The notes beneath the pieces were generated by a model. It was not told where the DNA came from, did no database searches, and worked only from the letters and a program-made list of their open reading frames with translations. Both the position numbers and the translations under genes were made by a program. A DNA stretch of 64,000 bases, taken from positions 6,372,501 through 6,436,500 of the forward strand of contig OW051470.1 of NCBI GenBank assembly GCA_932521025.1. The letters are read 5' to 3'. Positions 50,720 through 63,579 of the stretch are shown in pieces. Position 1 is the stretch's first letter, and the number at the start of each line of letters is the position of its first letter. Source of the DNA: Oscheius onirici (Eukaryota > Nematoda > Chromadorea > Rhabditida > Rhabditidae).

Positions 50720-52434
50720 ATGGTTGCCCCGGAGGAAGCCTGGGAGAAGGAGGTGGCGAAAGAAGCTTCCTACCACGGACACCTGCCGCGAGAAGATATC
50801 CCCTCAGTCCTCATCACCAATGGCGACTACATCCTGCGAGCTACCGAGATGGCAGAAGGAGTCAAGAAGAAGGAACTCGTCGTAGCTGTGCTCATCGATC
50901 GGCCGTGGAAACAGACCCATCGACCCGTACCTCAAGGCGAACATGGTCAGGAACATCATCATCAACTACGCGGGAGGACGCTACATGGTCGAGGCTGGCA
51001 GCAGATTCGGAACCATCCAAGAGCTGTTTGACCACTACAAGCACAGACCACTGAAGACTGCTACCGGTGACGTTCTACCACAAGGACGTCAGTGTGGGTT
51101 AGCGACTGGGAATAGGAGCCTTCGGAGAGGTTTACAAGAACACACTGAGAAAGAGGAGTGGCAAGGAGGTCAAGTTAACCATCAAATCGCTCAAGGGTGC
51201 TGTCGGTCGACAGCAGATTCTGGCAATGATGGCCGAGGCTCGTCTCCAACGCGATCTCAAGCACAGGAATGTCGTCCGCATGTACGGCGTCGCCATGTGC
51301 CAACATCCACTCTACATCCTGCTCGAGTACGTCAAAGGAGGTGGTCTCGACGCCTACCTCAAGACGCACAGTGGAGTCATCGACGAGAAGCTCCAGATGG
51401 CCATGGGAGCAGTCTGGGGACTCGAATATCTCCATCGTCAAGGAATTCTCCATTGGGATCTGGCCAGTCAAAACTGTCTCTACGACGAGGACAAGATGGT
51501 CAAGATCAGCGACTTTGGACTCTTTGTACAAGATGAAAGAGGCCAAGAAGATGCCCATCAAGGTTAGTCTATTTGAATATTCAAAAAAAATTAACATAGT
51601 GGATGGCTCCGGAATCGATCAAGGAGTTCGTCTTCAGCCAGAAGACGAACTTCTACTTGATGGGCGTCCTCATCTTGGAGATCTGCGCCTGCAAGGAGTC
51701 CTACGACGGTCTGAACAACACGGAAAGTCGTCAGCGGATTGACAACGACCAATGGAATGTCTTTCCGTCGAACAGCCCTCCCAGTCTGGTAGCCTATGTG
51801 CAAGACAAAACGTGGAGCAAAGACCCGGCTAACCGCGCCACTAGACATGTGAGCTTGGGGCGGCTGGGAAAAAAATTGCCTTCAGTGCGGCGGGCAAAAG
51901 AAATTCAGCACGCTTTTTTTCTAGGGTTTTTTGTGTCCCCAGTCATTGTGAACAAATACCAGCTAATACAGAAAAAAGTTAGGCAAAAAAAGATGAATTC
52001 GCAAAGAAAATTGAAGTTTCGTACGAAAAACATGGATTTTGTCGATTTTTTTTTTCGCGAATTTCGTCTTAAGTATTTTTTGTTTTTCTTTACGGATTTG
52101 TCTTTTTTTTGCTTTTTTTTTGTGCTAGTCGGTATTTGTTTACAATGACTGGGGAAACCCAAAAACTCAGAAAAATAGCGCGCTGAATTCATTTTGCCCG
52201 CCGCACTGAAGGCATTTTTTTCCCAGCCGGTCCAAGCGCACATGTCTACGCGCCACAATGCAGAGCATCCGGATCTGGATGGAGAAATTCACGGGACTGA
52301 AGATCGTGGAGGAAGAGGAAGAAAGTGCCGAGCCAATGGCCAACAGGAAGCCGTCGACCATCAGCTCCCATTCTTCCAAGAACCGCTATGCCAGGAAGAG
52401 CAGCACCGGAAGCTACCTCGGACCGGCCGAATAG
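50720..52434 (+). pseudogene. SH2-tyrosine kinase (Fer-like) pseudogene, split by a MITE
   Basis: Nematodes have a large family of short Fer-like SH2-kinases. An SH2 domain is visible (ASYHGHLPREDI, NGDYILRATEMAEG, with the phosphotyrosine-binding Arg kept), then GIGAFGEVYKNTL, LTIKSLKGAV, LKHRNVVRMYGVAM, SDFGL, WMAPESIKEFVFSQK and a C-lobe ending KSSTGSYLGPAE. Lesions: a frameshift near 50900 in the SH2 domain; another near 51068; an in-frame TAG at 51100-51102 just before the Gly loop; the catalytic HRD changed to HWD (51451-51459); a frameshift just after DFGL near 51525; and a 407-bp element inserted between NRAT and MQSIRIW. It cannot make an active kinase. Confidence 0.85.
51842..52248. 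mobile_element. hAT-type MITE inserted in the kinase pseudogene
   Basis: A fold-back element with ends TAGACATGTG / CACATGTCTA and subterminal CTTCAGTGCGGCGGGCAAAAG repeated in inverse. A perfect 8-bp target duplication CGCGCCAC lies at 51834-51841 and 52249-52256. No transposase. It is related in its termini to the small CAAGCATGTGCGCT elements and to 35408-35835. Confidence 0.92.
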
Positions 52435-52559
52435 AAGACCTAATCTGGAAATAATAAACGTTCTCCTCAGCCCTTCTCTTATCTTGTTCTCTTATCTTGG
52501 TAGTATTTCATCGAATCTCTTCTTGTCACCTGGAAAACACTTCCCTGTATCTTGTTATG

Positions 52560-52860
52560 TATACTCTATCCAAATTGAAAGTTTACTGAAGGCTTACTGT
52601 AGAATTTTTCGTGGCGGGACCAAGCGCACCAGTCCTTTAAATGTCCTTCACGTTTTCGTCGTTTTTCTATTTTTATTTCACTTTTTTTTTGTTACTTTTT
52701 GCTTCTGTAGAATGAAAAGACACATACCCGTGTTTGCAAGACAATATAACGGAGAAAAAACAGAAAAGAAGCAAAAAATTTAATGAACTGGTGCGCTTGG
52801 TCCCGCCACGAAAAATTCTACAATAAGCCTTCAGTAAACTTTCAATTTGGGTAGACTATA
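52560..52860. mobile_element. Fold-back element with TTTCGTGGCGGGACC arms
   Basis: About 130 bp at each end are inverted copies, including CAAATTGAAAGTTTACTG, GAATTTTTCGTGGCGGGACC and AAGCGCACCAGT. Outer bases TATA(C/G)TCTA extend the pairing. The target duplication is not clear and may be TA. The tract GTGGCGGGACC is shared with the TTAA element at 19421. Confidence 0.7.
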
Positions 52861-52960
52861 GCTTCTCTAGCTCTACATAGTTTGCACAAAATAAAGGGGC
52901 AGAATCCAAAATTTCCTTTTTCAAAAGTTTTTAGAGTTTATCTGAAAACTTAGGCTTGTC

Positions 52961-53046
52961 CAAGCATGTGCGCTGGACCGGACCGGTCCGGTCCGTTTTT
53001 CAAATTGGACCGCGCCGGACCGGTCCGGTCCGAGCGCACATGCTTG
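52961..53046. mobile_element. 86-bp fold-back hAT-type MITE with perfect 8-bp duplication
   Basis: Ends CAAGCATGTGCGCT / AGCGCACATGCTTG, the middle made of CCGGACCGGTCC units. The flanks are identical GGCTTGTC (52953-52960 and 53047-53054). It is a second copy of 4462-4557. Confidence 0.9.
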
Positions 53047-53222
53047 GGCTTGTCAGGACTTGTCGAAGTTTCGACTTGACAAACCGTCAAGAGTATTCGA
53101 GTGAAGTCGTTTTCACAGCTGCATTCATCATAACCCTTTATGCTGTTATTCTGTGTTCTGTTGGTCCAGTTCTTTGTTTTTGGGCTCTTTCATGGTCCTG
53201 TACCGTTCTACCTCATATCTAT

Positions 53223-53858
53223 TAGGTCACGTCAAAAGTCTTTGTTACCTTCTACAGCTACCCTTCAAACTGATCGGATCGGTCCGGGATTGTTCCTAGG
53301 GGTAATCGACCTCGAAAAAAATATTAAGAGCTTTTGGGACAGTTTGGATTTTGGGATCAAGGGTTACGGTAGCTTTTAAAATCGGCCAAAAAACGTATTT
53401 TCGCGATAACTGTGTTAGGAGATACAAAGAAATGGTCAACTACAAAAAAATTCGGCCCATCGAGACGCATCTTTCTTTCTTTGAAAAACATATTTTACTC
53501 TTTCGCGCAAAAAGTTATCCGACTTTCAAATTTTCGCATTTTTGGTGTAGTGGGTTTGTGAAATTTCTCGCTGGAACGACCCGGGTTCGAGTCCGCCGAG
53601 AGGAAATCTTTTTGTTTTTTTACAGTATCATTTTACTGGCCTAAATATCACCCCTGTAAAATATCAGCTCCGTATGTCTTGAAATAAAGGCTTGGGAACG
53701 AGTTTGAGTGCCATATTTCGTCCATGTACTCCCCTCATGGTGATTTTTTTGAGCTCGAATTTGATTTTTTAAGAAAACAATCGATCCAATCCCGGACCGA
53801 TCCGATCAGTTTGAAGGGTAGCTGTAGAACTAATTACAAAGACTTTTGACGCGACCTA
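53223..53858. mobile_element. 636-bp fold-back hAT-type element, TAGGTC(A/G)CGTC ends
   Basis: Inverted ends of about 75 bp contain TAGGTCACGTCAAAAGTC, CAGCTACCCTTCAAACTGAT and CGGATCGGTCCGGGATTG. Flanks ATATCTAT (53215-53222) and ATATCTCT (53859-53866) agree at 7 of 8 bases. Near 53590 the interior has GGGTTCGAGTCC, like a tRNA/Pol III B box. No transposase. Confidence 0.78.
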
Positions 53859-53866
53859 ATATCTCT

Positions 53867-54985
53867 CTTTCCGACCCCGTCTTTATTTTGTTCCATCTGT
53901 TCCAGTCCTCTCCAATAGCAAGCCTAACTTTTTGTTCGTGCACTGCTACCATATTCTGTTCTTCATAGCAAGTTCCCTCGTCTTTCGTTGTTTCAAATTT
54001 CAATTTTCCTAGTTCCTTTCTAAGAAAATTCGAACATTCCAGTCATTCAGAACCCTGTACCACATGATGGTGGGATCAACACGGTTCTAATAGTTCTTTC
54101 TAGATGTGTCTTCTTGCCCAACAATCGATCTTGTTTGGATATTTAGAATTCCGGGTGACTTGTTTGGATATTTAGAATTCCGGGTGTTTTTTCTTCCTTC
54201 TGTCTATGCATCTCACACGCTGTATCCCGTTGTTTTCTCGCTCTCGTGTGCTCACTATTGATCGGCTCCAATTTGACATTAGCCGGCGCAAATGCCTCAT
54301 GATGTTCGTTCATTACCACTCCCCCCCCCCATACCTCTCCCTTCTATGTTTTTCCTCTTAACCTCACTATCTTATCAGTTCTTATCTTTCTTCTAAGAGA
54401 TAAGCCTGACCTTCAGAACAGCAGTTGTTCTTTTAGTTGTGTTTACATCTCCATCGCGTCACAAAAGTTTTTAGCTTTTTGGTTCAAATGTTGTTAGTCT
54501 AGGTCATTGGTTATTCATTGGATGTTTCGGAGAAGGAGGAACATTCGAGGGCCATTTATTCCCGTTTCAATAACCGCTTCAGCGGGTTGAGTTTTGCTCA
54601 TTAGTGGCTATTCCTCCCCTCTTGTTATTCTTTCCCCGGTAGTGTAATGTATATTTTGGAACGCGACTGAGATTGTTTTTTCGTGGAAGGTGAGTCAGGT
54701 ATGAGTCTTCTACATCTTTCTCATTTCGTACTGACCATCGTTCAGTTTTCTTTCAATTACAGCGTCCACTTTCGTCAATATTGACTCTCGTTTCCAACTT
54801 CCTGTGTACCCGTTCCATCAATTTTGCCCTTTTGTAGCTGTTACACTCCTCTTTAGGATAAGGCTGACCTAATGATGTAATTTTCATCTGTCTCGACGGA
54901 CCGTTCTTTCACAACTCCGCTCTTTTGATCGATGTCTCATCTCTTCTCCCTTTCAATCGTCTCCCACATTTCCCTTTTCAGAGCC
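53867..54985. other. Intergenic region upstream of the CX-module gene
   Basis: T/C-rich sequence with many short stops and no credible gene. A 29-nt unit starting CTTGTTTGGATATTTAGAA is present twice in tandem at 54130-54186. A 10-C run lies at 54321. It should contain the promoter of the gene at 54986. Confidence 0.4.
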
Positions 54986-56892
54986 ATGAACAAGGCCATT
55001 TGGATGAGCATCCTGCTCATCCTGAGTCTCGCTCCGCCGGTAATTCCAAAGAGAGGAGGAGGCGGGATTGGACGCGTCAGTAGCGGAGCTAGTCGAGGAA
55101 GTTCAGGTATGTAAATGACCGGAAAATGAGTAAATCTGTTTCAGCTGCTCGCTCTTCAATCGGTCGCGGATCTTCCGGAGCTCGTACGTCTGGAGGCTGG
55201 GGTGGTGGGTCGGTGGGGCATGGAACCTCTGGACACCGCGTCGGACAGTCTCACAATACTGGATGGGGAACTCATGGACAGAGTCACAACACCGGATGGG
55301 GACAGAGTCACAATACTGGATGGAATCCGAAGCATCAGGCTTCCGGAGGCTGGGGCCAGGGATCTTCCTCGTAAGTATCTTGACTCATGCTCAAACAGTC
55401 TCAAGAGTAAGAGAACATATAATAGATCGATCATTACAGACGAAGCGGTGGCCTATTTGGAGGTCATAAGACGGGAGGATCTAGGTAACTGTGTCTAGCA
55501 ATAACCCTTAGCTATGTCCATGCAAATTGCCTCCAAAAAACTAATATTTGTTTTGAAGACAAAGTAAAAAGACACATTTCAGATTCAGCAAGGGCAGTGG
55601 AATTGGTTCAGTCGTCCGCTCGAACACGTTCAAGGCAAGTATTAGATCTCATAAAGACTAGTTTTTTTTCATTCAGAACGCCATCGTCGGAGCCGCAGCT
55701 GGCTATTTGACCTATCAGGCCGGAAAACATATCATTCGTTCGATGACTCGTCCCATGATGTGGGGAGGAAGAAACTACTACTGGGGACAGCAGTACTACC
55801 AGCCTCACCACGGACAGAGTAACATGTGTCGTATGCCCATTGACGCTTCGAACCAGCAGTTTGGAGACGTCTACCTGCAGGTAGGATTCATTGAATGACT
55901 CCCTCACTCAACAAGCCTGAAAGGAACTTTCCTTGACTGTCGTTTCTACCTCTTAGAGGATGACGCATTCCTACATGGATAAAAAATAAGATCTTCAAAC
56001 TAGAGTTACGAAACCGTATCAACGCTGATGTACACAAAGTGTCACGTCATTTCAAGCTAGGTAGAGAAAACATATCATTCAAAAAACCAAATAATAAAGC
56101 TAGACAAATGTCTGATAAAATAAATAAACACCACAATATATGATCGATCTGCAAGACTTTCCAGTTGACAATTGCCCATATACTTATTTAGTAAGAGCAT
56201 GCAGAGTAAAAAACTAGAGAAACCCATATTTTCAGGACATGACCACCCGTCCCCGCGAGATCGTCTGGGGCTGCGGATACAACGAAAGATGCTGTGGATA
56301 CGAGTGCTGCCGCTATGGAGGAGCCAGTGGCTACAGTCTGCCGGCCGGGTATGCGCTCGGAGTGGCTTACATGGCTCGCCGCGTTCTGTTCTAACTCGTC
56401 GTATTGTCCCTCTCTCTCTTCACTACGGGCCCATCTGCTCATTTGCCTTCCTATGTTTCGTGCCATTTCGAGAATATCTTCTTCCGGTTTTCTGTATAAT
56501 AAAGTATCACACACAGCTGCATGTTAGCTCTCCTCATCCAAGTCACAAAAAGACAAGGCCAGAAGAGGGACACACGCACCACCAGCGGCGGTTCATCTTC
56601 TGAATAATTCCTTCTCGCACCCTCTCCGATACCAATCCCTTCTCTTTTCCGGCTTCCGACGCCTCACATATAGCAACGGATTTCCAATATCCACTCTCTA
56701 GCTTTCCTCCTCTTTTTTTTGGACCAAATCTCTCTCGGTAATCGGAGGCTAATTGACACGCGATCGGGTTCAAAACAATTAAAGAACTCTCTTTTCAGAT
56801 TTGTCGGACTGGCCTTCGTAGCCTTCCTTCTGTGCTGCTTCCTGCCCCTGGCAGTCAAATACTACAACATGGCTCGAGCTGTTCGTGTCTGA
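54986..56892 (+). CDS. CX-module membrane protein with Gly/Trp/His repeats
   Basis: Signal peptide MNKAIWMSILLILSLAPPVIP, then a Gly/Arg/Ser-rich stretch. Repeats QSHNTGWG (three copies, about 55250-55330) and other GGWG units follow. Next comes an Ala/Gly hydrophobic stretch (AIVGAAAGYLTYQAGKHII), then RPMMWGGRNYYWGQQYY, MCRMPIDASNQQFGDVYL, and REIVWGCGYNERCCGYECC. This last part is the CX module, a Cys-rich domain of unknown function. A C-terminal span (FVGLAFVAFLLCCFLPLAV) and short basic tail end the protein, giving a type I surface protein. TTTTCAG lies 5 nt before the ATG. The last intron is 450 nt. Function is unknown. A paralogue follows at 57711. Confidence 0.85.
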
Positions 56893-57710
56893 GGTAACTC
56901 TAATTGTTTTTCGGCCCTCAATTTCCCCAAGGTCGTTCAAAAAACAGTGAATACAGATGCTTTTGTCCGTGACGAGGGCTAGTCTTTGACTCAGTAGACT
57001 AAAGTTTCGGGTGGCGATCCTTTGATGGATGAGACGTCCGGCCGTGGACAACCTCGATCACTAGCATGGCTCCTATCATTAATCTCTCCTCTCTCGGTTA
57101 CATCTCCCGAGGGGCTCTTTTCACACTTTTGCAAGATTATCTAGTGCCACTTTGAGTCCTCCTCCTCCTTGAGATATTAATCCCTCCATCCGACTGGACT
57201 CCTTCTCTCTCGAAGATGACCTCGTAAAGCATAACCTCTATAATTTGAGAACTCGATCAGTAATAGTACTCTTCGACCACTATCAACTAATTTCTTTCTT
57301 TGCGTGGACCGGTTTTCGACAGGGGCACGCCAAATACTCTCAACTCTGGCCGTGGCGAGTGTACCATCCTCCCTTTTAATCCAATTTCCACAACTTTTGT
57401 CTATTGACCTAACCCTGTTTCGACAGTCTCATTCGAGTTAAGCCCTGTCTCCCGCCCTGTCCGACCATTCCTTTCGCGCCTCCTCTGTTTGTCCGTTGGC
57501 CTCCCCGACTGTCCTTGAATTATTGGCAAATGTCCTCTCCAATTGACCACCATTTCTAGCTTCCCAAAGAGTCGAAAGTCTCTTTTCACTCAGCGCAGTC
57601 GAGGAGAAAAGTATAGCTTCGCGACTGAGATTTCCTGAGGGCTCACTGAACCACAAACTTGTTGCTCTCTGCCTCAGTTCCCTTCAAAATTCGCCTCTTG
57701 TCTTTCAGAA
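56893..57710. other. Spacer between the two CX-module genes
   Basis: C/T-rich sequence with no gene I can support on either strand. Open frames here are short and lack splice or acceptor context. It should hold the 3' UTR of the first gene and the promoter of the second. Confidence 0.4.
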
Positions 57711-58528
57711 ATGCGGGTCTCTCTTTTTCTTCTTTTAATGGTCGCTGTGGTTGACAATAAACGGGCTGGCGGTGGCAGAGGACGAGGAACTGGCAGAAGC
57801 AGACTTGCAGATGGAGCGACGAAAAGTTTCAGGGCAGTCAAGAGGTAGTTTCTTTCGAATATGAAACTGATCTGATAAACACTTTATTCTTGTTCAGTTC
57901 CTATTGATACGATGATATCTTTTGATGGATTCAGAGCACTTTTGAATGTAAACGTTTCAGAATAGCTACAGTCGGATCAGTGGAGAGAACAAGCCTTTTC
58001 CGTTCGACCATTCTCGGGGCCACTGCTGGTTATATCACATTTCGGGCCGGCAAAAACATCATAAACGATGCCAGCGGACCGATGTCCTGGTCTGACCGAA
58101 TGTACTATTGGGACAGTCGATTTATGCCGGCAGACGAAGAGTCTCCTACCCAGTGCATCCATCAGATCGATCCTGCTGATCCCCAGTTGGGGAAAGTCTT
58201 CTTCGACGACGAGTACTCTCGTCCAACCGAGATTGTCTACGGCTGTGGTGAGTGAGGTCAATTTCTGATTTTCATTGCAATATATAGGTGAGGGAGAAGT
58301 CTGTTGTGGATTCGAATGTTGCTCCGATAAAAACTCCTTCTTCAGGACTCTTTTGTTAGTTTCTATAAAAGAATGCTCTAAAACTGTCTTTCCAGTAGTC
58401 TGCTGGTTCTGATTCTGGTCCTATCCGTCCTCGGCGTCTTCTTCATCGAAGCCTTCCGCTGGTCAGTCAACTGTATCTATAACTGTCGTCACAAACGAAG
58501 TCGCCAATTCCAAGTGCTCAGCATTTGA
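57711..58528 (+). CDS. CX-module membrane protein, paralogue without GWG repeats
   Basis: It starts MRVSLFLLLMVAVVDN (signal peptide), two bases after TCTTTCAG. A short Gly/Arg-rich segment (RAGGGRGRGTGRSR) is followed by the same hydrophobic block as its neighbour (TILGATAGYITFRAGKNII). Then GPMSWSDRMYYWDSRF, CIHQIDPADPQLGKVFF, EIVYGCGEGEVCCGFECC and a membrane span (LLVLILVLSVLGVFFI) follow, with a short tail CRHKRSRQFQVLSI. All CX cysteines match the first gene, so the two are tandem duplicates. The repeat domain is absent here. Five exons. Function is unknown. Confidence 0.85.
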
Positions 58529-58987
58529 TGTGTCATTCTGTGATATGATATACGGGGTATTTACGAAACAAAGAGCTATATGTTTTTATGTTTATTCTCA
58601 ATCCAAAACTGGGGAACAAGAGGACTGGAAATCATTCGTGTTAACGGCTTAAGAGGAGAAAAGGGCTAAAACGAATGACATTCAGCGATAGAAGATGAGC
58701 TATTTTGACTTGGTGACGACATGCGCGTCATAGCATGAATTTTTGGGAAAATGTAAAATCTGTAACAATAAATTCTGAACAAGAATATCTAACAATTAGG
58801 AATTTTACCCAGAGAGATGAGACACTATTGAGGAAGTTAAGCCGTACACGGGGACTGAAAGGCACTGCGAATGAACTAAAGAATAAGAAAGTATGTGTAT
58901 ACGAGCAACAAGGTTTTTTTCTGAGTATGGAATTGTAGGCACGAACGGAGAGAAGGAAATTGGATAAGACTAGCCGGGAAAAGGAGA
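58529..58987. other. Convergent 3' spacer
   Basis: Lies between the CX gene (plus) and S6K (minus) 3' ends. AT-rich 3' UTR sequence; the open frame at 58735 has no coding character. Nothing else seen. Confidence 0.4.
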
Positions 58988-60707
<1,720 letters not shown>

Positions 60708-62058
60708 TATTTACGAAAAATTATTGTGAAAGAGTTAACCCATACAACGATACAAAGGTTCAATGACCTGAAAAGAATGAATTAGTGAAAGAGGCAGAAC
60801 GGTTGAAAAGACGATTTGTCACGAAAAGATGACGAAAATAAATCCTTTAGCTTGCTAAACAGGTGATGAAAAACACGTCACCTGTGCATGAGGTTGAACA
60901 AAAAACTGTAAAATCACATGGGAGAACACGACTTACACAACAAATCAACTGACACGTGATAATCAGAAGATTAGAAAGCTCGCGATAGTGGTAATCCAAG
61001 GAAAGATCGCAAATATCTGCAGCACGCAGGTTGCATTTTGTTTCATTTTGCAAATATTCATGGAAATGAACAATTCGACGGGAAAAGTTGAAAAAGTCCA
61101 GCTGAATAAAGTCGACCGCTAAGCTCCGCCTCTGTCAAAAATTCCGCGTTGTCTCGCCCAGATCAGACTACGGTAAGTGGGAAAGTTTTCGATCAAACGG
61201 TGTTGTTCTAAAACGATGTGAAACCAGCTGATTTTGTGTTTGAGCACAGTTTTCAGACAAACTGACGTTTCTGGGTCTTACCTTTTAGTTGTAATTTTGC
61301 AGACAAAAGCGCTCGTACTATGAAAAACATTCAATTCTAGTAGGCGATTTAGAAATTCAAGACGATAAATTGTCGAAGCAACGAGTTGAAAGCGTGGTGA
61401 ATATCGATTTCTCAAGGACTTTGTAGAGAGAACCGGCGTTTCGAACATTTCATGCTTGCTAGGAACGGTCTATGTGTATTCTCTCTCTTTTTTTGTCGTA
61501 AGCGCTACCTGCGGTACTACGCAGTAAAAATTTAACTTGTTCGTGAAATCTTTGGAAATACATAACATTTTTTGGAATGAGATGGGGAAAAGAGAAAACA
61601 GTCGAAAAGAAACCTGGATAAATCTAATTCAAAACCGCGCCTTTTCCCGTCTATCTCAGATTTCGGCGCGAATTCAAATAATTGACTTTTTTTCCCTTTC
61701 TCAAAGAGTTCTACCAATCGTAATCTCTTCTCTTTTCCTGTTCTCTGACTGGCTAACTATGCGTCTCTCTTGCTATCACATAAGACCTCAGTCCAGGTTC
61801 CTTTGCTATCAGTTAGTGGGTCTGTTGCCCTTTGCCTCGTGCCACCATCTCCACTCAAATCAATTCCTACGCCACATTCCACGACACGTTTGTTTTCTTT
61901 CAAACAGGACTCATCTGCTTTCAGCAATTCGCCTGGTGGTGTCTGTAATGCACTGGCAAGACGCTATCGTCTTCTAAGGTGGTTCTCTCGCTGTACATTT
62001 AAAAATATGCATTCTTAGACTCAGAATAAGTGGTCGAGAAACTCTTCTGGCCGACCAA
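60708..62058. other. Divergent promoter region, S6K and STARD3-like
   Basis: A head-to-head gap holding both promoters and 5' UTR sequence. In the last 290 nt one frame (61770-61977, no ATG) joins the next exon in frame with a CTAAG-GTGGTT donor. It could be a 5' UTR exon or an N-terminal extension of STARD3. No repeats or RNA genes seen. Confidence 0.45.
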
Positions 62059-63579
62059 ATGGCCATCGGAAAGGATCGTCGTCGATTCATCGTCATTTCA
62101 ATCTTTGACTTTTCACTGGCAACTCTGTTATGGCTCATCTATACTGTGAGTTCGAGCAGATTTGATCGGAACCTGAAATCTAGGTGACCAAAGGAGACGA
62201 CTGGCTAAAGATTCTCAAGGCGGAGGTCAACATTTTCTCTCCCGACTTCATTCATCTGTCTCTCTTCGATGTGGTGCTCTGCGCCTTCTTCCGAATGGTA
62301 AGTATATCTAGTAGAATTTCAATAGAACAATTCAGCTCGTTCTCATCGTTTTCTATGCCGTTCTAGTAGTCAAACTTTGGTCTCCCGTCGCCATAACCAC
62401 CACGATCTCCTCTCTATTCCTTATAGCCAAGGTCCTAATGTACTTCAATCACGAGCGGAATGGATTGATACAGTATCTCTTAATTCTGACCTCATTCTCT
62501 GTCGCCTGGTTCGAGTTGTGGCTCATGCCTTTCAAGGTGTTGCGGAGGGAGAGAGGAAGATGTGAGTAGAGTGCGAAATTTTCTTATTCTCTTTCAGATT
62601 CTCGTCATCATGACTCCGAATACGACGATGACGATTATGAACGACCAGTTCAGTCGGCCAGGTCACGACCAGTCAATCGGTCTGTGAATCGACTCCAGGG
62701 AAGAGGTCAATTCATGTCGACTGACGACGAGCACAATGACTTCCGTTCAGCTCTCGAATTCTCATCTGGTAAAAGAGAATACTTTTACAATTGACGTGTT
62801 TGTAGACGAGGAAGGCAGACGACGATCTCAAGACAATCAGATTCCGGCCATGATGAAGGAGATTTACGAGAAGGCTATTCATGATGCCGAGAATCGAGTC
62901 AACATTCTTCTGCTCGAAGCTAAACGAGGAAACTGGAAGGTTCTTCGATCAGAGAATCCGATTGTGAGTACAGAATCTTTCTCAAATTTATCCAGAATTA
63001 GGTACTCCAAGGACCGGATCAGTCGTTTTTCATCTCTGCCGATTTCAAGTGTCTACCGCAAACACTTTTCGAGGCTATTTGGAAGGATTCGCTCAAATGG
63101 AATCCACAGATTTTGCAAGCAAAAGTGAGTAACTTGACTGTCCTTATAATACTTTTCAGTCTCTCCTACCCATCGATACCAGAACGGAACTCTTCTATTC
63201 GGTCAGTGCTCCGGCCATGAAGGGATACATCTCCTCGAGAGACTTTCTCGACGTCCGTCGAATCAGTTCCGATCCAGAAAGTGGTCTCTATTCGGGTCTG
63301 TTTGTCTCGGTCGAGTCTCCCCTGGTCCCGCCTAATCAGAACAAGAAGATTGTCAGGTTAGTACTCGTTCTCACAAGAGTAATGTATTTCAGAGGAATCA
63401 ATGGCCCATCAGTCTTCCGGGTAATCGGCTCAGATACGGACTGTAGTCTGGAATGGATCATGAAGACTGATCTCAAAGGAGGTCTCCCGAAAAGACTCGT
63501 CCAGTCCTCAATGGTCTCCTACTTCTGCGAACATATGGATCGACTCCGTAAACATATCGAAACTCTTTCCAACCCTTAA
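62059..63579 (+). CDS. STARD3: STARD3/MLN64-like MENTAL-START protein
   Basis: STARD3 binds cholesterol on late endosomes and tethers them to the ER. A MENTAL domain comes first with four spans: RRFIVISIFDFSLATLLWLI; FDVVLCAFFRMLVLIVFYAV; VAITTTISSLFLIAKVLMY; and ILTSFSVAWFELWLMPFKVL, the last a family hallmark. An acidic Ser-rich linker (EYDDDDYERPVQ; EFSSDEEGRRR) may hold an FFAT-like ER-binding motif. The START domain has KRGNWKVLRSENP, AIWKDSLKWNPQILQAK, SAPAMKGYISSRDFLDVRRI, RGINGPSVFRV, and WIMKTDLKGGLPKRLVQSSM. The ATG at 62059 lies just before span 1. Most family members start about 50 residues earlier, so an upstream non-ATG-containing exon at 61770-61977 may belong to the 5' end. 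The product is secure; the start is not. Confidence 0.88.

Noticed and set aside
53580-53615. A functional tRNA gene
   Set aside because: The GGGTTCGAGTCC box is good, but the T stem and acceptor stem do not pair and no anticodon arm is clear.
61537-61977. 146-codon frame as a gene or STARD3 start
   Set aside because: Its frame does not join the MENTAL exon; the joining frame is a different one without an ATG.
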